The notes under the pieces were generated by a model. It worked only from the letters and a program-made list of their open reading frames with translations. It had not been told where the DNA came from and ran no database searches. From Prochilodus magdalenae (lineage: Eukaryota; Chordata; Actinopteri; Characiformes; Prochilodontidae), in the NCBI GenBank assembly GCA_024036415.1, contig JAMWET010000765.1:651001-715000 (forward strand): 64,000 nt of DNA, in the 5' to 3' direction. Below, in pieces: positions 61,201 through 64,000 of the stretch; position 1 is the stretch's first letter, and the number at the start of each line of letters is the position of its first letter. Position numbers and translations under genes: made by a program.

Positions 61201-63208
61201 TGTCCGAGTCTCCTCTTCAGCATGCAGCTTCACCAGGACTCATCTGGACTGCAGGCAGGTCAGTCAAGCACACACGCTGTTTTAGCACGTGCAGGATGAG
61301 GCATGGAATTCTATTTCCCAAATACCCACAATGTCGTCTTGAGGGCAGCACACATCTTCCTAAAATCCCAATGTACAGCCGACGTCTGTGCTACCCCCAC
61401 GGATCTGCTAACCACTCATGCTGAATGGTCCCTTTCATGTTTGGAACAAGGAATTTCGGAGCTCCCATCTTTTCAACCTATAACATATACTCATCTGACC
61501 GAGTGCACATTTCCACTGTCTTTCCCAACCACCAGTGGCGAAGAGAACTCTGCACCGTTCCAGCATCAACGTGATGTTTGGCTTTCTCCTTGTGTGAGTT
61601 TCAAGCCACATTTCCTGATGCAGCTTTATATGATTTCTAAAGTAGCCCCTCTGTGTCTCATGCACCGGCAGCTTGAAGATCTTGCAGAATACACAGTGCT
61701 TTCTCTTTTCACAGATTTTTCCAAATTCATAAAATCATTACACAGTGATGTGGATGAAACAGAGTCAAGTTCTTCGCTGTGTTGTGCTGAGTTGTTCTGT
61801 TTGACCCCACAACCCATCACTGCTTACAGAATTTCTGACAGATGGCTTCACCTGTTACCAGCTCACCAGCAAATAGTGGAACACTTAAACTTAAATATTC
61901 TACTGAGTCTTTCCTCATATTGTTCACCCATCCCAATGAATGTGTTGCAGGCATCAAATTCAACATTAGTTCCTACAGATGAAACAATGAAATTAACCTG
62001 ATCAGCCAAAATACTGAAATTTCAATGTGTTTCTGTAAAACGCATATGTAAAGTGAATCGTTAAATCAGAGATCCTCATTTGTATTGAATTACACTATAT
62101 AACATACACCCCATATTTGATATTTACTGCCTTAACGTCCTTGTTACTATCGTCATTTATTTCTATTTAACTTTGTCCATTGTTATCACTGCAGGAATAA
62201 CCAGGCTTAGCACTGTAGGTGATACACATTACATAATCTAATATGTCAGATTACAATCCAGTCCTGTTAAACAGCCTGGGATGAAGATAAGGCTCAGTTT
62301 ATTTTTGGTTTATAAATGTAGAGCTAAAAAAAAAAACCCTCACAAAAAAATTTTTACATTAAACCCACCTTCCTGTATCTACACTCAGTGTCCATCCTTC
62401 CAGCTCCACTGACCATATAGGACACTCTGTAGTCCATCTGTTTCTCTGTATACTTTATTGCCCTGTTATTCAGCGGTCAGGACCCCCACAGGACCACCAC
62501 AGAGCATGTATGATGTGGGTGGTGGATCAATCTCAGCACTGCAGTGACACTGACATGGTGGTGTGTTAGTGTGTGTTGTGCTGGTGTGAGTGGATCTGCT
62601 CACTGCTGGGCTGTCGTCCTTTGACCACCGATGAAGGACTAGAGGATGACCAACACTGCACTGTGCAGCAGCAGATGCGCTATCGTCTCTGACTGTTCAT
62701 CTACAAGGTGGACCAGCAAGGTAGGAGTGTGTAATAGAGTGGACAGTGAGTGGACACAGTGCTTAAACACTCCAGCAGCACTGCTGTGTCTGATCCACTC
62801 ACACCAGTGGAATGAGTGGGTGCCCTGTGAGGCTTTTACCATTCAAGAACAGGGTAATAAAGTCTACAGAGAAACAGAAGGACTACAGTCTGTAGTGAAT
62901 TAACCCTCGTTATTACTGTCGATATGCTGAACGCAGACTAACCTAACATGATCACCTGGATGATACACTGCAGGTGATATTCAGAGATAAACAGCATTTC
63001 AGGTAAACAGAGGAGCCCTCTGAAACGGATCACCGTTACTGTAATAACTTACATTGTAGGTGTGGAAACATTGTCCCACCGCTGTCACCACGTAGAACTC
63101 CCGGTGTTTCTTATGAAAACGGACCACGTGTGGAAGGTGGTTGGAATACAGTCCCAGCGCCCTAAATCCACTGAATATGGCGCTTCCCTTTCTCCCTCCA
63201 CCAGACAT
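46828..63208 (-). CDS. wdr36: WD repeat domain 36 / UTP21, SSU-processome subunit, complete, 23 exons
   Basis: Exons: 63053-63208, 60561-60588, 60177-60277, 59225-59342, 58931-59063, 58163-58217, 57935-58067, 57486-57661, 56204-56324, 56031-56096, 55819-55902, 55551-55705, 55340-55454, 54181-54346, 53078-53186, 52593-52672, 52046-52153, 50839-50936, 50572-50717, 50329-50445, 49511-49592, 49184-49371, 46828-46977. They total 2685 bases, open throughout, giving 894 residues plus TAG, close to the human protein from its conserved start. The family protein has two WD40 propellers followed by a C-terminal Utp21 domain; it belongs to the UtpB subcomplex and is needed for 18S rRNA maturation in the nucleolus. 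Landmarks are FRALGLYSNHLPHVVRF, GHPVMAAGSPLGHIGLWDLE, SDWDGIVACHQG, DISSCGNFAVVGLSSG, FSPDGRWLI, the acidic run DDDEEEDADAE, and the C-terminus MCLLSYIKSALL. One intron uses a GC donor. The gene lies 2.1 kb upstream of camk4 on the same strand, as in human. Confidence 0.97.
47010..47462. repeat. ATC trinucleotide repeat array in wdr36 last intron
   Basis: About 450 bases of ATC/AAC/GTC trinucleotides (GAT on the sense strand), 33 bases from the acceptor of the last exon. Long open frames in all orientations here are artefacts. Confidence 0.95.
47920..49130 (+). mobile_element. Degenerate Tc1-like transposon with internal duplication
   Basis: The left end caacacaaaaaattagaaca is Tc1-like. 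The plus strand carries MGKSGDLTVVQKTVINT and LNQRRGQKRPFLPQEEKNWT, then loses frame; near 49070-49115 sequence like SPDLNPIENL remains. A block of about 330 bases occurs twice: 47990-48320 resembles 48334-48430 plus 48795-49015. It is inserted in wdr36 intron 22. Confidence 0.7.
49184..49371 (-). CDS. wdr36: wdr36 exon 22 (residues 783-845)
   Basis: It reads EGPVRLLKELGPSAIDTELR, MKSFLRMIGSMLVLKKDFDL and AQAYLALFLK; donor gtttgt. Confidence 0.95.
49511..49592 (-). CDS. wdr36: wdr36 exon 21 (residues 756-783)
   Basis: It reads SKVFNLGALAQKSTFYLQLE then EALDTDL, with a split Tyr codon at gtaagt. Confidence 0.94.
49620..50232. repeat. Minisatellite in wdr36 intron 20
   Basis: Units of about 24-30 bases such as gtgatggtgatcgggatcat with ggcgggagt; the right half is very regular, the left half more divergent. 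It covers most of the 736-base intron and reaches within about 30 bases of the exon 21 acceptor. Confidence 0.95.
50329..50445 (-). CDS. wdr36: wdr36 exon 20 (residues 717-755)
   Basis: It reads KRNKPKEPPKVPKAAPFFLP then TIPGLVPQFALPDTSTEAQ, nearly identical to the human segment in its first 30 residues. Confidence 0.95.
50572..50717 (-). CDS. wdr36: wdr36 exon 19 (residues 668-716)
   Basis: It begins with the acidic run DDDEEEDADAE, then EYVSPAQLDEQLVTLSLLPD and SRWKNLLHLDIIK, the start of the Utp21 C-terminal domain. Confidence 0.94.
50839..50936 (-). CDS. wdr36: wdr36 exon 18 (residues 635-668), followed by a GC donor
   Basis: It reads SNNTLCSLVSLRPLPADYEP then SVVMLPGTCPSK. The exon ends AAAG|gcaagt; no GT donor is available that keeps the frame, and gcaagt is the classic form of a GC-AG intron donor. 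Confidence 0.92.
50937..52045. other. wdr36 intron 17
   Basis: Holds the complete family-A element (51066-51590); 51600-52045 shows no recognised feature. Confidence 0.5.
51066..51590. mobile_element. Family-A element, complete copy with terminal inverted repeats (MITE-like)
   Basis: The left end acactgaccggccactttat and the reverse complement of the right end (atactgatcagccatagcgt) align, giving inverted repeats of roughly 30 bp around about 525 bp without coding capacity. It lies in wdr36 intron 17. This copy defines the family seen about eight times here. Confidence 0.7.
52046..52153 (-). CDS. wdr36: wdr36 exon 17 (residues 599-635)
   Basis: It reads LVDCFLVDSAAVSISFSPTG then NFLASSHVDCLGVYL, with a Trp codon split across gtaaga. 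Confidence 0.94.
52593..52672 (-). CDS. wdr36: wdr36 exon 16 (residues 573-599)
   Basis: It reads TFSPDGRWLIIASMDCTIRT then WDLPSG, a canonical WD blade; donor gtaaga. Confidence 0.95.
53078..53186 (-). CDS. wdr36: wdr36 exon 15 (residues 536-572)
   Basis: It reads GMLAIALDDFTISILDMETK then RIVRRFSGQRGQVNDM; donor gtgagc, phase 0. Confidence 0.95.
53262..53440. repeat. Family-A dispersed repeat, copy 6 (partial)
   Basis: Matches the first part of the complete copy from ccatataggacactctgtag to caccacagagcaggt; it begins about 75 bases upstream of exon 15 in transcript sense. Confidence 0.75.
53440..54180. other. wdr36 intron 14, unannotated part
   Basis: AT-rich sequence between the family-A fragment and exon 14; nothing recognised. 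The neighbouring 54347-55257 part of intron 13 is likewise featureless. Confidence 0.4.
54181..54346 (-). CDS. wdr36: wdr36 exon 14 (residues 481-536)
   Basis: It reads HSGPVRGVAVDALNELTVSA then GADRLLKIWKFKSKELLHTD, a WD blade with LLKIW. Confidence 0.95.
55218..55256. repeat. ATT microsatellite
   Basis: About 12 ATT units. Confidence 0.95.
55258..55325. repeat. Family-A fragment beside wdr36 exon 13
   Basis: Short match (catctacaaggtaggag, gagtggacagtgagtggaca) ending only about 15 bases from the exon 13 donor; preceded by an ATT microsatellite. Confidence 0.55.
55340..55454 (-). CDS. wdr36: wdr36 exon 13 (residues 443-481)
   Basis: It reads AVDISSCGNFAVVGLSSGHI then DVYNMQSGLHRGQYGKDR, one of the best conserved stretches of the family. 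Confidence 0.95.
55551..55705 (-). CDS. wdr36: wdr36 exon 12 (residues 391-442)
   Basis: It reads SARQSDWDGIVACHQGFLVS then TTWNYQKGSMGAYKLEPERF. Acceptor gtatag is chosen among three nearby AGs because it alone keeps the frame with exon 11. Confidence 0.93.
55819..55902 (-). CDS. wdr36: wdr36 exon 11 (residues 363-391)
   Basis: A lysine-rich linker (SLNKAKAKKKSVMYDTAKLP) between the two propellers, then PITTFAS and the donor gtatga. Confidence 0.93.
56031..56096 (-). CDS. wdr36: wdr36 exon 10 (residues 341-363)
   Basis: It reads QDGTLQSFSTVHESFSKSLG plus H, between cag and gtaaga. Confidence 0.93.
56204..56324 (-). CDS. wdr36: wdr36 exon 9 (residues 301-341)
   Basis: It reads VWIFDVAGGEGRLLRHRMGH then SAPPTKIQHYDLSGQHILSA. 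The acceptor is gatatag and the donor gtactc. Confidence 0.93.
56460..57445. repeat. CA-rich minisatellite filling wdr36 intron 8
   Basis: About 1 kb of units formed by ggctgagacacacacacac with CA runs of varying length. On the sense strand it is TG repeats interrupted by TCTCAGCC. Cys/Val-rich open frames here are artefacts of the repeat. Confidence 0.96.
57486..57661 (-). CDS. wdr36: wdr36 exon 8 (residues 242-300)
   Basis: It reads GHPVMAAGSPLGHIGLWDLE onward to PLLITNGADNAIR. The donor is CGG|gttcgt, a poor match after GT, and a 1 kb CA/TG array begins about 40 bases beyond it. Confidence 0.93.
57935..58067 (-). CDS. wdr36: wdr36 exon 7 (residues 198-242)
   Basis: It reads TPAVDVVGVGLASGQIIIHN then IKFNETLMKFQQDWGPVTAL. 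The acceptor aaactag is preferred over a ctccag eight bases into the exon because phase 0 is required by exon 6. Confidence 0.93.
58163..58217 (-). CDS. wdr36: wdr36 exon 6 (residues 179-197)
   Basis: A short exon reading KLLFTFPGWTSAVTVLQQ, phase 0 at its donor gtcagt. Confidence 0.93.
58365..58895 (+). repeat. Dispersed retroposon-like repeat, family C, copy 3 with 3' tail
   Basis: The longest copy, in wdr36 intron 5. It ends gtgacaataaaactgaatc followed by TCTAA-type repeats, the kind of 3' microsatellite left by LINE-mobilised elements. It is antisense to wdr36. Confidence 0.6.
58931..59063 (-). CDS. wdr36: wdr36 exon 5 (residues 135-179)
   Basis: It reads TYLQIAFDKASF, HPSTYLNKVLFGSSQG and SLQLWNVKS: a WD blade ending LWNV. 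The donor is gtaagt with a split Asn codon. Confidence 0.94.
59225..59342 (-). CDS. wdr36: wdr36 exon 4 (residues 96-135)
   Basis: It reads VVHTYEGHQADVHLLLPFGD then HLISVDKESAVIIWDVESE, a complete WD blade with a terminal IIWD. The donor gtctgt is weak. Confidence 0.94.
60177..60277 (-). CDS. wdr36: wdr36 exon 3 (residues 62-95)
   Basis: It reads NALPVDIAYLAADRMLVYAA then HGKVISAFAKNRE, an early blade of the first propeller; the donor is gtagag, phase 0. Confidence 0.94.
60561..60588 (-). CDS. wdr36: wdr36 exon 2, 28-base microexon (residues 53-62)
   Basis: It reads VKKLGIVAV plus one base of a split Ser, between ttctgcag and gtaagt. It bridges HTYN of exon 1 to SNALPVD of exon 3, as in human (VQKLSLVAVSN). 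Skipping it would shift the frame. Confidence 0.92.
60945..61165 (-). mobile_element. tRNA-derived SINE
   Basis: On the minus strand it starts GGTGTAGCTCAGCGGATAAC (A-box region) and has GGGATCAAATCCC (B-box region, 61089-61101), then a body ending AAGTCGCTCTGGATAAGAGT and CATAAATG-like tail. The tail is shared with the fragment at 6480-6645 and is widespread in teleosts. Confidence 0.8.
61290..62010 (-). mobile_element. Tc1-like transposon relic
   Basis: The minus strand keeps recognisable transposon sequence (catataaagctgcatcagga, ttgaaactcacacaaggaga, cattgggattttaggaagat, cctgcacgtgctaaaac) but no continuous reading frame; the plus strand has tgttgcaggcatcaaattca near 61945, as in the ends of this Tc1 group. 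A 232-codon open frame on the plus strand (61303-62001) is antisense to it. Confidence 0.6.
62355..62900. repeat. Family-A dispersed repeat, copy 8 (near full length)
   Basis: Runs from ccaccttcctgtatctacac through gatgaaggactagaggatga to agaaacagaaggactacagt in wdr36 intron 1; the ends are eroded. Confidence 0.75.
63053..63208 (-). CDS. wdr36: wdr36 exon 1 (residues 1-52)
   Basis: Starts MSGGGRKGSAIFSGFRALGL and ends CFHTYN|gtaagt. The start is chosen because the conserved FRALGLYSNHLPHVVRF begins 14 residues later and no further conserved sequence lies upstream. Confidence 0.93.
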
Positions 63209-63480
63209 CGTTAGTTTCAGTACAGTCCTGAATTTCTGAACCTGATTTACATCAATAAGCGAGCTCAGTTAAACATACTCCCGAAACGTGCTGTACTCCA
63301 CTCGTCTCCTCGCTACTACAGTCGCTGGTGTAACACTAAAAACAGCCCGTCTAGAATCTCTACCGCGTGAGATAAGTTCCGAGTCCCCGTTGCGACAGAG
63401 CCCCGCATGCTGCATGGTAGTTATTAGTTGACTGTATTTAGTGCTTTTATTAGAAGTCATGGTGGAAATGACACACTCAG
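63209..63480 (-). promoter_or_regulatory. wdr36: wdr36 5' UTR and promoter region
   Basis: Moderately CpG-rich sequence directly upstream of the wdr36 ATG, without TATA box, ending in AT-rich DNA near 63480. Position is the main evidence. Confidence 0.4.
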
Positions 63481-64000
63481 TATATTTCCAACACATCATT
63501 TTAATGTTTTCTACAGGCTGTGTATAAATAAGTTATAGAATCAACATAAAACATGGAACAGAAACAGCAACAGAATCCAAAGATACATTCATTTTCTAAA
63601 CAAACTGTAAGATGGTCAAATACTGTGGTAGGTTACAGAGTGTAGGATAAATAAACATACATCACAACTCAGCTTGCCATTACAGCACAAGTGAATCATT
63701 TTCAATCTATTCAAGCCTCTTGCAAAACCCCCACAACACCAAACTCAACCCACCACCTCATTACCAAATCAGCCTTAAGCTTTAGAGCCAAGGCACCATC
63801 AACACACACAGGGCAGTGCATCAAGCCACACGGGCCAGAACTGGGGAGTGGTGGTCTCATGTTAAACCGTTCAGTGACAAATAACAGTTATTGTAAATAG
63901 ATATCATGAGAGATGAAATGACACCAACATTTCAGGAAACTCTTTATTTTGCTTTTCTCTTTTCTCACAGTCCTGGTTGTATTGTGAGCATGGCAGTTCA
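63481..64000. other. Right flank upstream of wdr36
   Basis: No exon or repeat recognised; only a possible minus-strand poly(A) signal at 63943. Confidence 0.35.
63943..63948 (-). terminator. Possible poly(A) signal of an upstream neighbour
   Basis: AATAAA on the minus strand, 735 bases upstream of wdr36, in DNA with no repeat I recognise. It could end a gene lying to the right on the same strand; no coding sequence is visible to confirm it. Confidence 0.2.

Larger units (their letters stand above)
60589..63052. other. wdr36 intron 1
   Basis: Holds a SINE (60945-61165), a Tc1-like relic (61290-62010) and a family-A copy (62355-62900). 62010-62350 shows nothing recognised. Confidence 0.5.

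Noticed and set aside
61303..62001. 232-codon open frame on the plus strand
   Set aside because: The opposite strand is recognisable as a decayed Tc1-like transposon, so this frame is antisense to a relic; no protein family was recognised in it.
1..64000. A new multi-gene defence or biosynthetic system
   Set aside because: All coding sequence is explained by wdr36, camk4, a kcmf1 first exon and transposon relics; I see no further conserved gene.

Overview
This window looks like nuclear DNA of a teleost fish, probably an otophysan (characin or catfish-like) judging by its dispersed repeats; the order-level placement is inference. Genes are split into many small exons with GT-AG introns, non-coding DNA is full of Tc1/mariner relics, a CR1/L2-type LINE, SINEs and very long tandem arrays, and the exon translations are vertebrate proteins. 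There is no bacterial, phage, CRISPR or organellar content.

Three genes were found, all on the minus strand, so the window reads right to left. (1) wdr36 (63208 to 46828) is complete: 23 exons joining in frame to 894 residues. It is the WD-repeat UTP21 subunit of the small-subunit processome. (2) camk4 (44752 to 12842) is complete: 11 exons joining in frame to 364 residues. It is Ca2+/calmodulin-dependent protein kinase IV. (3) The first coding exon of kcmf1 (9259 to 9244, 16 coding bases, MSRHE-G) sits in a CpG-rich promoter; the rest of that gene would lie beyond the left edge. wdr36 and camk4 are head-to-tail neighbours in human 5q22 as well; kcmf1 next to camk4 is not the human order.

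Layout: 1-9243 kcmf1 intron 1 (repeats, a foldback element around a minisatellite); 9260-9540 CpG-rich promoter; 9604-10424 dead Tc1-type element; 10425-12841 camk4 3' flank; 12842-44752 camk4 with five huge intronic features (35-bp, 28-bp and 30-bp arrays, a LINE with a 1.4 kb tail array, GA tracts); 44753-46827 intergenic spacer with a promoter and an AT-rich array; 46828-63208 wdr36 with CA/TG, GAT and GGGATCATGG-type arrays; 63209-64000 wdr36 promoter and a possible 3' end of a further gene.

The genes have no obvious joint function: wdr36 acts in nucleolar 18S rRNA maturation, camk4 in calcium signalling to CREB, kcmf1 in ubiquitylation. No new multi-gene system is visible. The most unusual feature is how tandem repeats (about 11 kb in total) fill introns and approach splice sites; one camk4 branch point apparently lies inside a satellite unit. 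All exon borders were read by eye from reading frame, splice signals and remembered family conservation; no alignment was run.
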